From an uncultured Lachnoclostridium sp. (GTDB taxonomy: Bacteria; Bacillota; Clostridia; Lachnospirales; Lachnospiraceae): a stretch of DNA of 64,000 bases. The position numbers were made by a program, and so were the translations under genes. Shown here piece after piece: positions 44,761-53,100 of this stretch. Under the pieces are notes generated by a model. It searched no databases and was not told the DNA's origin. It saw only the letters and a list, made by a program, of their open reading frames with translations. How positions within the stretch are numbered: position 1 is the stretch's first letter; every line of letters starts with the position of its first letter. The stretch is from NCBI GenBank assembly GCA_905212635.1, contig CAJMFH010000008.1, positions 1 through 64,000 of the forward strand, written 5' to 3'.

Positions 44761-45077
44761 GTTATAGATTTATGAGAATGATAGTATTTTTTGATCTGCC
44801 AACAAAAACGACGGCGGATTTAAAGGAATATCGCAAATTCCGAAAACTTTTAATAACCAATGGATTTGTTATGATGCAGGAATCTGTTTATACAAAAATG
44901 CTTTTAAATCAGTCAGTAAAAGCGAGTGTTTTGGAAGTATTGAAGAAAAATAAGCCACCACAAGGGCTTGTTCAGGCTATAACGGTGACGGAAAAGCAAT
45001 TTGCAGGAGCGGTAAATATTGTTGGAGAATCTGCATCTAACGTTATTGATACGGATGAGAGGTTGATAATATTATGA
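44757..45077 (+). CDS. cas2: Cas2, type II
   Basis: A ferredoxin-like protein of 106 residues: MIVFFDLPTKTTADLKEYRKFRKLLITNGF, the Cas2 strand with its conserved Asp and the following basic helix, then MMQESVYTKM. It bridges two Cas1 dimers in the spacer integration complex. Starts and stops overlap on both sides (ATGA with cas1, and four bases with csn2), so the adaptation genes are tightly coupled. Confidence 0.94.
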   Translation: MSYRFMRMIVFFDLPTKTTADLKEYRKFRKLLITNGFVMMQESVYTKMLLNQSVKASVLEVLKKNKPPQGLVQAITVTEKQFAGAVNIVGESASNVIDTDERLIIL

Positions 45078-45736
45078 AATTAGTGAGTGATAAATTTCAG
45101 TCATGTGTTCATTTTGTAGAAGGAAAGTTTAATGCGATCATTATTGAGTCACCAGATGTCTTTCGTGAAGTGATTCAAGATTTTGTGTCGGAGATGAATG
45201 GAATAGAGACGGGGCTGGTGTTGTCAAAAGATAATATGCCGATAAAAATAGTGAATAATGTGGAATTATTAATGTCATATATTCCATTCGAAGTGAATAC
45301 TAAGAAATTATTGACAAGTTTACTGAATATTTTAGAAAAAGAGGCTGTCAATGAAGAAAATTATCTTAAAACTCAGGAACTATTGATGAAAATTGAGAAA
45401 TATATGGACAAACTTTCTTTTCGTCTTCCTGTAAATTTGGAATACAAAATAAGCGTTTCAAATTTGTTGAAAATGGCTTCGCCAAAATTAAATTTAGAGC
45501 AGGTGGAGGGGATTGAGAAAATATTTGAATATATGCAATTTTATCGGGAAGTATTGGGAGATAGGTTGTTCATATTTGTAAATTTGAGATCATATTATAA
45601 TAGAAAAGATGTGTGTGATTTTGTAAATACCAGTATAGCACATAAGTATTCTCTTTTATTAATTGACAATAAAGAATTTCCGATTGAAGAATGTGAAGAG
45701 AGATTGGTAATTGATCAAGATTATTGTGAATTTTAA
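45074..45736 (+). CDS. csn2: Csn2, DNA-end binding adaptation protein
   Basis: The 220 residues fit the short Csn2 subgroup: N-terminal beta-rich part (SPDVFREVIQDFVSEMNGIETGLVLSKD), helical arm (about 80-150) and a C-terminal ATPase-like core remnant (LFIFVNLRSYYNRKDVCDFVNTSI). Csn2 forms a ring around DNA ends and takes part in spacer acquisition. Its presence identifies the locus as II-A. The ATG overlaps the cas2 stop. Confidence 0.9.
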   Translation: MKLVSDKFQSCVHFVEGKFNAIIIESPDVFREVIQDFVSEMNGIETGLVLSKDNMPIKIVNNVELLMSYIPFEVNTKKLLTSLLNILEKEAVNEENYLKTQELLMKIEKYMDKLSFRLPVNLEYKISVSNLLKMASPKLNLEQVEGIEKIFEYMQFYREVLGDRLFIFVNLRSYYNRKDVCDFVNTSIAHKYSLLLIDNKEFPIEECEERLVIDQDYCEF

Positions 45737-45835
45737 CTAGAAAAGTAGGCGGAAATGTGTTATTATAAGACTAATGAATTTATGCAACAATCTGGCAGGA
45801 TTGATTCTCAAATAGGTAAGAATTTGGAATTTGAG
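45737..45835 (+). promoter_or_regulatory. CRISPR leader
   Basis: This AT-rich 99-base stretch between csn2 and the first repeat includes GTGTTATTATAAGACT, a possible -10 region for array transcription. The last bases before the repeat read GGAATTTGAG. The leader side is assigned by the perfect repeats being at this end and the decayed repeats at the far end. Confidence 0.6.
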
Positions 45836-46265
45836 GTTTGAGAGCAGTGTAAATTCAGAGGGTATTGAAACAATTACAATCTATAGTTGCTATCGCCAAT
45901 CGTTTGAGAGCAGTGTAAATTCAGAGGGTATTGAAACCGCTAGAATCTTTTGACACGCAGACATTGGGTTTGAGAGCAGTGTAAATTCAGAGGGTATTGA
46001 AACTCGTGGATCAGTACCATAGCATTGCAGGAGTTTGAGAGCAGTGTAAATTCAGAGGGTATTGAAACAGACGTGTCTAAAATCTCCACAGAAGTTTCGT
46101 TTGAGAGCAGTGTAAATTCAGAGGGTATTGAAACCGCAATAAATGCTGGAAACATGTTAACATAGTTTGAGAGCAGTGTAAATTTAGAGGGTATTGAAAC
46201 ATTTTAAAAGTGTACTGGATAATATCTGTGTTTGAGAACAGTGTAAACTTAGAGAGTATTGAAAT
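45836..46265 (+). CRISPR. Type II-A CRISPR array, 7 repeats and 6 spacers
   Basis: The 36-base repeat reads GTTTGAGAGCAGTGTAAATT followed by CAGAGGGTATTGAAAC. Starts: 45836, 45902, 45968, 46033, 46099, 46165 and 46230. Spacers are 29-30 bases. Repeats 1-5 are identical. Repeat 6 has one change (TTTAG for TTCAG). Repeat 7 has several (GAACAG, ACTTAG, GAGAGT, final T), which marks the trailer end. No spacer matches other sequence that I can see in this window. The array is short, so uptake is recent or the array has been trimmed. Confidence 0.97.
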
Positions 46266-46805
46266 TTTCATAATGGCAAGCTGTGTACTACAACGTAAAA
46301 AGGAGAATTCTTTTGGATGAATGTCTGCTTAAAATGGAAATATATGACCATGAAGCAGATATCCAAGTACTGAGGGAAACAGAGCTATAATGGCATATCT
46401 GAATCTATACTATACACGGGATGTTGACAGGAAGTTTAACAGACGATTTTGAAGTATTTATTAAGAAAATATAATGCTTAAAAGAGAAAAACAAAAATAA
46501 ATCCATTCACGGTCCAAAACTGGTCCACAAACAGATTTATTTAATACATTATATCCAATATTGGGAAGAAAGTCAACAGAAAAGGAGGTTTATGTAAGGA
46601 TTTTGATCAAATACAAAAATTTATGATTAACCTGTAAAAATCCTCCTAACCCAATACTCCCATTATTTCAACAAAGCGCTTATTTTCACGTATGAACGAC
46701 CATTTTTACGTACATACAACACTTGCTTCCCTCTTGTTTGTGTGGTAGCATTTTTATATAAAGATAACGAAGAAAGTTTATCACACTACAAGCAGGAGGG
46801 AAAAT
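46266..46805. other. Gap with decayed coding remnants
   Basis: No intact gene is seen. Short open stretches look like gene debris: a frame reading DECLLKMEIYDHEADIQVLR before a stop at about 46390, then MAYLNLYYTRDVDRKF from 46390, with GSLTDDFEVFIKKI in another frame up to about 46472. An inverted repeat AAATAAATC (about 46495) / GATTTATTT (about 46534) resembles a terminator. The last 60 bases lead into the nuclease gene. Confidence 0.4.
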
Positions 46806-47849
46806 ATGATTCATACAATATTAAAAAATACGTTGCAAATTTCGGAATTAGCTACGCAATATGATGAAGCAGCAAAGAAGCTGCTGGCGCAAAAAATTGT
46901 TGTGGCACACATTTTAAAAAGGATTCTTGATGATTTCAAAGATATGGATCCGAAGGACATTATACCTTACATCGAAGGAGAGCCGCAAGTTGGAGTGGTT
47001 CCGGTGGATCCCGGGCTTACCAACGCGAAACGTTCCGATGAAAATAGCGAGATTGTCGGATTTAACACGGAAAACAATGTAATTTATGAAGGAACGATTA
47101 ACTTTGATATTGTTTTGTATGTACATAGAAAATGTGGTCTTACAAAAGTCATTTTGAATATTGAACCACAAAAGGATGAACCGAGCAAATATCCGATTTT
47201 GAATCGAGGGATTTTTTATGTCAGCCGTTTGATTTCGTCGCAGAAATATCGTGATTTCAAAGGACAGGAATACGGAGATATTTGTGAAGTTTATAGTGTA
47301 TGGATATGTATGAACATGCCCGAAAACAGCATGTGTCATATTCATCTGACGCAGGATGATCTGGTTGGCGAACATCAGTGGGATGGCGATCTGGATCTGA
47401 TTAATCTGGTCATGATCGGGATTTCCAATGATTTGGCAGAACGCGATGATTCCCATGAATTGCTCCGGTTTTTAGGGGCTTTATTTTCAAAAGGCTTGAC
47501 AACGGATGAACGTATTAGTATTATGGAAGAAGAATATGACATTCCGAGTCAGGTATTGGGAAAGGATGTGGAAAGCATGTGTAATCTCGGCGAAGGAATT
47601 TGGGAAGATGCGCTTGAGAATGGGTATGCGGAAGGCGTTGAGAGAGGAATTGAGCAGGGAATCAAACAAGGTGTTGAACAGGGAATCAAGCAAGGTGTTG
47701 AGCAGGGAATTGAGCAAGGTCGCGAGGAAACTCAGAATATAATGATACAGAATATGTATAGCGCAGGAATTTCTATAGATAAGATTCAAGAAATCACTAA
47801 AAAAACAGAAGGGGAAATTTGTGAGATTTTAAAAACGGTTAAAAGGTAA
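46806..47849 (+). CDS. Rpn/PD-(D/E)XK-type nuclease (putative transposase family)
   Basis: The 347 residues fit the PDDEXK_2/Rpn-like proteins common in Lachnospiraceae. After a helical N-terminus, a nuclease core has EGTINFDIVLYVH and VILNIEPQKDEP (about 95-130; Asp, then Glu-x-Gln/Lys). A Y-S-V-W-I-C strand follows. The C-terminal region contains repeated GIEQGIKQGVEQ units (about 278-305) and a final helix. Relatives promote DNA breakage or recombination and are spread by mobile elements, though this one has no transposon ends. AGCAGGAGG precedes the ATG. A terminator follows. Confidence 0.75.
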   Translation: MIHTILKNTLQISELATQYDEAAKKLLAQKIVVAHILKRILDDFKDMDPKDIIPYIEGEPQVGVVPVDPGLTNAKRSDENSEIVGFNTENNVIYEGTINFDIVLYVHRKCGLTKVILNIEPQKDEPSKYPILNRGIFYVSRLISSQKYRDFKGQEYGDICEVYSVWICMNMPENSMCHIHLTQDDLVGEHQWDGDLDLINLVMIGISNDLAERDDSHELLRFLGALFSKGLTTDERISIMEEEYDIPSQVLGKDVESMCNLGEGIWEDALENGYAEGVERGIEQGIKQGVEQGIKQGVEQGIEQGREETQNIMIQNMYSAGISIDKIQEITKKTEGEICEILKTVKR

Positions 47850-47856
47850 TTTCTCT

Positions 47857-47884
47857 AAGCCGGAGCCTATTGCTCTGGCTTATT
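47857..47884 (+). terminator. Terminator after the Rpn-like gene
   Basis: AAGCCGGAGC (47857-47866), loop CTATT, GCTCTGGCTT (47872-47881), then a T-rich tail. Confidence 0.75.
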
Positions 47885-47917
47885 TTCTGCCTTTTTCAAG
47901 AAAAACACCCCAAAATT

Positions 47918-48100
47918 GTAACTATTCAGCCCACTCTCCCACACATTCGCATTTCGAACACTTCGTGTTCTTTTCCCGCCTTTGACAAGGCTAAAAATGC
48001 TTATATGTGGAAGGGGAGCCCAAATGTATGGAAATCAAAGTCTCTTACGTGCAAGCACGACGATTCGTTGAGTTCCATACATTAGATCCTGAATAGTTAC
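47918..48100. repeat. Palindromic intergenic repeat, copy 4 (modules A and B joined)
   Basis: Left end GTAACTATTCAG (47918-47929), right end CTGAATAGTTAC (48089-48100). The left half carries module A of copy 2 (GAACAC-TTC-GTGTTC and GCCTT-TGAC-AAGGC hairpins, then AAAAATGCT). The right half carries module B of copies 1 and 3 (AAATCAAAGTCTCTTACGTG, GCAAGCACGACGAT). ATGTATGG pairs with CCATACAT inside. It ends 30 bases before the -35 of the Fur/PerR gene. Confidence 0.88.
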
Positions 48101-48130
48101 AAAAAAATCAAAATTTTTTCAAAAAACTTA

Positions 48131-48180
48131 TTGACAAATCTGAATCAATAGTGTACTATAACGATAACAGTTATCATTAT
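48131..48180 (+). promoter_or_regulatory. Promoter with Fur/PerR-type operator
   Basis: TTGACA (48131-48136), 17-base spacer, TACTAT (48154-48159). A near-perfect palindrome follows at 48158-48180 with core GATAACAGTTATC and outer ATAA/TTAT arms, matching the 7-1-7 Fur/PerR box. The regulator probably represses itself and, by read-through, the rubrerythrin gene. Confidence 0.85.
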
Positions 48181-48202
48181 TAAAAAGAAATAAGGTGAGG
48201 AT

Positions 48203-48604
48203 TTGGCCGGAGTAAAGTATAGTAAGCAGCGTGAGATGATCATGGAATATTTGAAGTCTACGACGGCTCATCCGACAGCGGAGACGGTTTACATGAATGT
48301 TCGAAGCGCAAATCCAAAACTTAGTTTGGGAACTGTTTATCGAAATCTCAAACTTTTGTCGGAGGCGGGAGAGATTCAGAGGCTTTCCTGTGGAGATGGC
48401 ATTGACCGGTTCGATGCCACAGTTGCACCACATTGCCACTTTTTATGCGATCGATGTGGAAGCGTGCAGGATGTGGATATGCCGCCGCTCGATGAGTTGG
48501 AGAAAAAAGCAGCTGAAAAACTAGATGGAGAAATCCATGGACACCAGGTATATTTTTACGGATTATGTGAAAAATGCCTAAAAGAAGCAAAAAACTTAGA
48601 ATGA
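48203..48604 (+). CDS. perR: Fur-family regulator, PerR-like
   Basis: The 133 residues are typical of Fur proteins: winged helix (SKQREMIMEYLKSTTAHPTAETVY to GTVYRNLKLLSEAGEI), metal-site residues His 77 and His 79 (APHCHF), and two CxxC pairs (Cys 82/85 and near the C-terminus GLCEKC) for structural zinc. Next to rubrerythrin and behind a self-type operator, it is most likely the peroxide sensor PerR rather than an iron Fur. The start is TTG 48203 with AGGTGAGG upstream, and the family length fits. Confidence 0.88.
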   Translation: MAGVKYSKQREMIMEYLKSTTAHPTAETVYMNVRSANPKLSLGTVYRNLKLLSEAGEIQRLSCGDGIDRFDATVAPHCHFLCDRCGSVQDVDMPPLDELEKKAAEKLDGEIHGHQVYFYGLCEKCLKEAKNLE

Positions 48605-48666
48605 TGGTTTCACGATTGCCATCATTGCTAAAAAATAAAATTTATTAAAGAAAAGGAGAAATTATT

Positions 48667-49215
48667 ATGGCAAAATATGTATGTTCCGTATGCGGTTATG
48701 TTCACGAAGGAGATCAGCCACCAGAAAAATGCCCACAGTGTGGTGTAGGTCCTGAAAAATTCAACAAAATGGAAGAAGGCGAAAAAGTCTGGGCTGCTGA
48801 GCATGTAGTTGGAGTAGCAAAAGGCGTTAGCGAGGATATCGTTGCAGACCTTCGTGCAAACTTCGAAGGAGAATGTTCTGAAGTAGGTATGTATCTTGCG
48901 ATGGCACGTGTGGCTCATCGTGAAGGATATCCGGAAATTGGTCTTTACTGGGAAAAAGCAGCTTATGAAGAAGCAGAGCATGCTGCAAAATTTGCAGAAC
49001 TGCTTGGTGAGGTAGTGACGGATTCGACAAAGAAAAACCTGCAGATGCGTGTAGATGCTGAGCATGGTGCAACAGCCGGAAAAATGGATCTTGCAAAACG
49101 TGCGAAAGCAGCAAACCTGGATGCAATCCACGATACCGTTCATGAGATGGCTCGTGACGAGGCAAGACATGGAAGAGCTTTTGAAGGTCTTTTGAAGAGA
49201 TATTTCGGAGAATAA
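48667..49215 (+). CDS. Reverse rubrerythrin
   Basis: The 182 residues combine an N-terminal rubredoxin-like domain (YVCSVCGYVHEGDQPPEKCPQCG, four Cys) with a diiron ferritin-like domain (ECSEVGMYLAMARVA, EEAEHAAKFAELLG, DEARHGRAFEGLL). Having rubredoxin first is the reverse of normal rubrerythrin. The protein reduces hydrogen peroxide and oxygen in anaerobes. It follows perR by 62 bases and is likely induced by peroxide through that operator. AAAGGAGAAATT precedes the ATG. Confidence 0.93.
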   Translation: MAKYVCSVCGYVHEGDQPPEKCPQCGVGPEKFNKMEEGEKVWAAEHVVGVAKGVSEDIVADLRANFEGECSEVGMYLAMARVAHREGYPEIGLYWEKAAYEEAEHAAKFAELLGEVVTDSTKKNLQMRVDAEHGATAGKMDLAKRAKAANLDAIHDTVHEMARDEARHGRAFEGLLKRYFGE

Positions 49216-49231
49216 TAGAATATGATTCCAG

Positions 49232-49259
49232 ACTCCCCGGGAAATTCCGGGGAGTTTTT
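49232..49259 (+). terminator. Terminator after rubrerythrin
   Basis: ACTCCCCGG (49232-49240) pairs with CCGGGGAGT (49247-49255), followed by T-run. Confidence 0.9.
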
Positions 49260-49336
49260 CTGTCTGGAGTTTGATTGTAAGTTGACGCAGGAGAAACAGA
49301 CATGCTATAATGAAAGCATTGATGGAGGTGACGGAC

Positions 49337-49555
49337 TTGGGGAACAGTAAGCAAAATAGACGTCTTACAATGGCGCGGTTTGAAAAAGATATGACACAGA
49401 AAGATCTGGCGGAACGAGTGGGAATTTCCAGACAGACGATGAATGCGATTGAACGTGGGGAGACCAATCCGAGCTTGAAATTGTGCCTCGAGATATGCTG
49501 GGCGTTGGGGAAGAGTTTGGATGAATTATTTTGGGAAGAAAAGCCGGGAGAATAG
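49337..49555 (+). CDS. Small XRE-type HTH regulator (YozG-like)
   Basis: A single helix-turn-helix domain of about 72 residues: TMARFEKDMTQKDLAERVGI SRQTMNAIERGETNPSL and KSLDELFWEE, typical of the small XRE repressors. The chosen start is TTG 49337 with GGAGGTG six bases before it; an in-frame ATG exists at 49310 upstream of that ribosome binding site. It ends six bases before hydE, so the two are co-transcribed. Confidence 0.8.
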   Translation: MGNSKQNRRLTMARFEKDMTQKDLAERVGISRQTMNAIERGETNPSLKLCLEICWALGKSLDELFWEEKPGE

Positions 49556-49561
49556 ACCAAT

Positions 49562-50587
49562 ATGATGAAAATAGAAAACATTTCCACAGCGGAGGATCAG
49601 GAACTGAAAGAATGGATCGATACGCCGGGACAGGAGATTACGGATGCGCTTGCAGCTGCGGCAGATCAAGTGCGGAGAGAACATTACGGGGACGAAGTGT
49701 ACGTTCGAGGATTGATAGAATTTACCAATTATTGTAAAAACAACTGCTATTACTGTGGGATTCGAAGAGACAACTTGAAGGCGGACAGATACCGTCTGAC
49801 GAAAGCGGAGATTCTTTCGTGTTGTGAAGAAGGATACCGGCTTGGATTTCGTACCTTTGTACTGCAAGGAGGAGAGGATCCATATTTTACGGATGACCGG
49901 GTGTGTGATATGGTAAGTGAGATTCATCGACGTTTTGCGGACTGTGCGATCACACTGTCCATTGGAGAAAAATCAAGAGAAAGCTATCAGGCATATTTTG
50001 AAGCCGGTGCGGAACGTTATCTGCTGCGCCACGAGACGGCGACAGACGCACATTATGGAAAACTGCATCCGGCAGAGATGAGTTTGGCAAATCGAAAAAA
50101 ATGTCTGTTTGATCTGAAAGAGATTGGATATCAGGTGGGAGCCGGATTTATGGTGGATTCGCCATTTCAAACGACTGAAAATCTGGTGGCAGATCTTCGC
50201 TTTTTGCAGGAATTGCAGCCGGATATGATAGGCATCGGACCTTATATTACACATGGGGAAACTCCATTTGCGGCGTATCCGAGTGGAAGTTTGGAAAAGA
50301 CATTACGGATGGTGTCCATTTTGCGGCTGTTGTTTCCTTATGCGCTGATTCCATCAACGACAGCGCTGGGAACCATTCATCCGGAGGGAAGAGAATTGGG
50401 GATAAAGGCGGGCGGCAATGTGGTAATGCCGAATCTTTCGCCGGTTTCCGTAAGAAAGAAATACGATCTGTATGAAAATAAAATCTGTACCGGAGAGGAA
50501 GCTGCGCAGTGTCGCGGATGTCTGGAACAGAGAGTGGCGCGGGCGGGGTATCGTATCGTAACCGACCGTGGTGATGTGAAGCGATAA
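49562..50587 (+). CDS. hydE: [FeFe]-hydrogenase maturase HydE (radical SAM)
   Basis: A radical SAM protein of 341 residues with the CxxxCxxC motif CKNNCYYCGIRR (about 58-69), then LQGGEDPYFTD and the family-typical HETATDAHYGKLHP and GAGFMVDSPFQT. HydE builds part of the H-cluster diiron subunit from cysteine-derived precursors together with HydF and HydG, which are not in this window. It lacks the distal second cluster cysteines in the usual place but has CRGC near the C-terminus. It shares a transcript with the HTH gene. Confidence 0.92.
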   Translation: MMKIENISTAEDQELKEWIDTPGQEITDALAAAADQVRREHYGDEVYVRGLIEFTNYCKNNCYYCGIRRDNLKADRYRLTKAEILSCCEEGYRLGFRTFVLQGGEDPYFTDDRVCDMVSEIHRRFADCAITLSIGEKSRESYQAYFEAGAERYLLRHETATDAHYGKLHPAEMSLANRKKCLFDLKEIGYQVGAGFMVDSPFQTTENLVADLRFLQELQPDMIGIGPYITHGETPFAAYPSGSLEKTLRMVSILRLLFPYALIPSTTALGTIHPEGRELGIKAGGNVVMPNLSPVSVRKKYDLYENKICTGEEAAQCRGCLEQRVARAGYRIVTDRGDVKR

Positions 50588-50631
50588 AAGAAAACATTCA
50601 AATTGCTCCCGTGCAAGAACTCAAGACCTGC

Positions 50632-50667
50632 AAAAAAGGGGAACTGTCCATGATGGCAGTTCCCCTT
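50632..50667 (-). terminator. Terminator of the CotH-family gene (bidirectional)
   Basis: AAGGGGAACTG (50636-50646) and CAGTTCCCCTT (50657-50667) form a perfect 11-bp stem. Read leftward it is followed by six T. It probably also stops hydE transcripts. Confidence 0.9.
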
Positions 50668-50681
50668 AAAATACCTCTCAA

Positions 50682-52922
50682 TCAGCCTTCGACGTCACTT
50701 AGGATGAGGTCATAGCGAATTTTCAAAAAGTTCTTCATTTCATTTACATTAGAAGCAAATTGGTTGCGGTGCCAATTGTCATTGATGCCAAAATATCTCG
50801 TGTAGAAATCCTGCATCAATGGCTGATACAAGGTAGTAAGATCATCCAGTTTTTTACAGCAGTTACTGTAATCAAAATTCGTCGAGCCAATCTCTTTGAT
50901 CGTGGCAAGGAATTTATTGTAAAATGTCTGGTTCTGGATAACAGCGGCGAAAAGTGGATCGTTCTCTTTGGCATTTGTAAAGGATTTCGTTTTGGCATAT
51001 TCTGAGCCGTTTTTATACAATCCCATCGAAAACTCAGTATCGTAGATCATATAACGCCATTTTCCGTCGGCATATGGATTTTCCTCATCGGCTGTGCGGG
51101 CGCGCCATACCATATAATTTTTGCGGCTGTTTCGATCTTTTGGAATGAGCCAGTCATTGTTACCGATATAAACTTCGGTTGCATAATAGTCTGCAAAACT
51201 GTCAATGTCCATAATTTTGCAAAACTGCTCATAAACGGCATCGTCCGTAAAATCTTTTTCCGCATAACTCATCAGTTCTTCGTACAGAGCGTTGTCTTCT
51301 TCGGTTCCCTCGTCGAGTTCATCCTCTTTAAATACAACGACATTATTTTTGTCTACACCATAATTTTCTTCGAAATTATTGTCGCTGTAGCGTTCGGTCA
51401 GGTTATAAAGCCCCCAGTATTCGCCATTCAGGAAAAGAACGCAAGGACGAACGGCCTGTGTGCCATAAGAACGGTCTGTGACGCAGCTTTGGATAAATAC
51501 ATCACGGATCTTTGTGAGTTCTGTATCGTTTCCACCATTGCGAAGCATAAATCCTTTGTATTTTTTGATCTGGTTTCCGTCTTTGTCAACATCACCAGGG
51601 AGCAAAGCATATTTCAGATTTTTCTGACCATATTCGTCACGCATGTAAAATTTAAAACTCTTTTGTCCATACATGCGGCTTGCTCCGCCGTGGAGACGTA
51701 CCCCCATAGGAGCTGAGAATTCGACATTTCCTGTGGAAGGATCAATGTAATCCATTGTTGCCTGACGTTCCCAGTCTTTTCCGGACTGCGTATAATTTCC
51801 TTCATAATTCCAGTAAGCTTTGCTCTGAATGATCTGTTTACCTTCCGCTGTCTTCTTCCATTCGTCGTAATAGGCACCAAGAGCAAGGATACCGGTATTG
51901 TAGTCCAGCAGATCGTTTGGATCCATAACAAGGGAAGCAACGGTGGCACCCTTGTATTTATTTGCCATATCATTTCCGACAAAATAACTGTTTGTGATAA
52001 CGGAACTTGAAGTGCCATCCGGAGCGATTGCAGCAGCGCGGATGATCGTACATTTGTCAACTTCATTGTCTCCCGGTACATAGTCATAATTGCTTCCGGC
52101 AATGTCCATTTTCTTTATGTTTTCCTCGGAACACAGTACATTTTTTTCACCGTTGCGGCAGGAAATTTGGATATTTCCGGTATATTTTGTGGAATTCGTT
52201 GTCGGAATGCTGCCGTCTGTCGTGTAATAAATTTCCGTGCCCGGTTGAGCGGCCATAGAAAGGGAAAATGCCTTCTCATAGACACCGGTTTTCTGCGAGA
52301 GAATCGGAGCTTCCGGAACACCGCCCTCATATGGACTCATGGAAGAAACCGGAGTTTCCTGTGGAGCCGCTGTTGGAGTGCCGGACGGGGCTGCCGGAGT
52401 GCCGCTTTCAGATGGTTTCGCGGAAGTAAGCGGAGTTTCCTGCGGAGCCGTGGATGGAGTACCGGACGGAGCTGCCGGAGTGCTGCTTCCAGATGGTTTT
52501 GAGGAAGCAAGCGGAGTTCCTGACGGAACAGTCGCTGGTATTCCGGATGCTGACGGAGCGCTTGACGGGTTGCCTGCGGAAGGTGAAACGACCGGCTTAT
52601 TCTTTGCTTTTTTTACGGTAACTGTACAAACTAGTTTCTTTCCTGCGGTTTTTGCCGTGATTTTAACTTTTCCTTTACGAAGTGCTTTGACAACTCCCTT
52701 TTTTGAGACAGAAGCAATCTTCTTTTTAGAAGATTTCCAAACAACTTTCTTTTTGGTTCCCTTTACTTTTAGTTTTCGTTTCTGTCCGACTTTGAGTGAT
52801 AATTTTTTGGCACTCAGCCGGATTTTGGCTTTTGCCTGCAGTTCTGCCGGTGCCGCGGATGGCAGAAGAAGGCTGACGGTCAAAAGAACCGCGGTGGCTT
52901 TCGCCCATTGCTGTTTTTTCAT
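50682..52922 (-). CDS. Secreted CotH-kinase-family protein with Ig-like and FN3-like front domains
   Basis: About 746 residues. A signal peptide (AKATAVLLTVSLLLPSAAPA) comes first. A lysine-rich Big_2 Ig-like domain follows (about 30-105, LSAKKLSLKVGQKRKLKVKG to CTVTV). Next is a Pro/Ser/Thr linker with two near-repeats (TPAAPSGTP...APQETP, about 110-195), then a beta-hexosaminidase C-terminal-like domain (GTEIYYTTDGSIPT). Last is a CotH domain (about 330-740, VRLHGGASRMYGQKSFKFYMRDEYGQKNL, DYYATEVYIGNNDW, DTEFSMGL). CotH proteins are atypical kinases; those with secretion signals act at the surface. It is transcribed away from rpsF and has GGGAGG before the ATG. Confidence 0.87.
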   Translation of the reverse strand: MKKQQWAKATAVLLTVSLLLPSAAPAELQAKAKIRLSAKKLSLKVGQKRKLKVKGTKKKVVWKSSKKKIASVSKKGVVKALRKGKVKITAKTAGKKLVCTVTVKKAKNKPVVSPSAGNPSSAPSASGIPATVPSGTPLASSKPSGSSTPAAPSGTPSTAPQETPLTSAKPSESGTPAAPSGTPTAAPQETPVSSMSPYEGGVPEAPILSQKTGVYEKAFSLSMAAQPGTEIYYTTDGSIPTTNSTKYTGNIQISCRNGEKNVLCSEENIKKMDIAGSNYDYVPGDNEVDKCTIIRAAAIAPDGTSSSVITNSYFVGNDMANKYKGATVASLVMDPNDLLDYNTGILALGAYYDEWKKTAEGKQIIQSKAYWNYEGNYTQSGKDWERQATMDYIDPSTGNVEFSAPMGVRLHGGASRMYGQKSFKFYMRDEYGQKNLKYALLPGDVDKDGNQIKKYKGFMLRNGGNDTELTKIRDVFIQSCVTDRSYGTQAVRPCVLFLNGEYWGLYNLTERYSDNNFEENYGVDKNNVVVFKEDELDEGTEEDNALYEELMSYAEKDFTDDAVYEQFCKIMDIDSFADYYATEVYIGNNDWLIPKDRNSRKNYMVWRARTADEENPYADGKWRYMIYDTEFSMGLYKNGSEYAKTKSFTNAKENDPLFAAVIQNQTFYNKFLATIKEIGSTNFDYSNCCKKLDDLTTLYQPLMQDFYTRYFGINDNWHRNQFASNVNEMKNFLKIRYDLILSDVEG

Positions 52923-53100
52923 AGAAAAACCTCCCTGATTACAAATATAGTATTAGATTCCAACCCCAAACAAATACTTGCTATAAGTATAACATAATAC
53001 ATGAAAAAAAGATATAGAAAGTTCGGATAAAATATGATACAATAAATGCAATGAGCCGGAAATGGCGTGCGAAATTGAATGGCAGAAAGGAAATGAGACA

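Noticed and set aside
45940..46271. Leftward frames with repeated FQYPLNLHCSQT-like peptides
   Set aside because: They are translations of the CRISPR repeats, not genes.
46806..47849. Reading the Rpn-like gene as a complete insertion sequence
   Set aside because: No terminal inverted repeats or target duplications are visible around it.
48628..49587. Long leftward frame opposite rubrerythrin and the HTH gene
   Set aside because: Composition is that of an antisense shadow; the rightward genes have clear domains.
52167..52938. Rightward frames with repeated Gly/Val-rich peptides opposite the CotH-family gene
   Set aside because: They mirror the Pro/Ser/Thr-rich linker of the real leftward gene.
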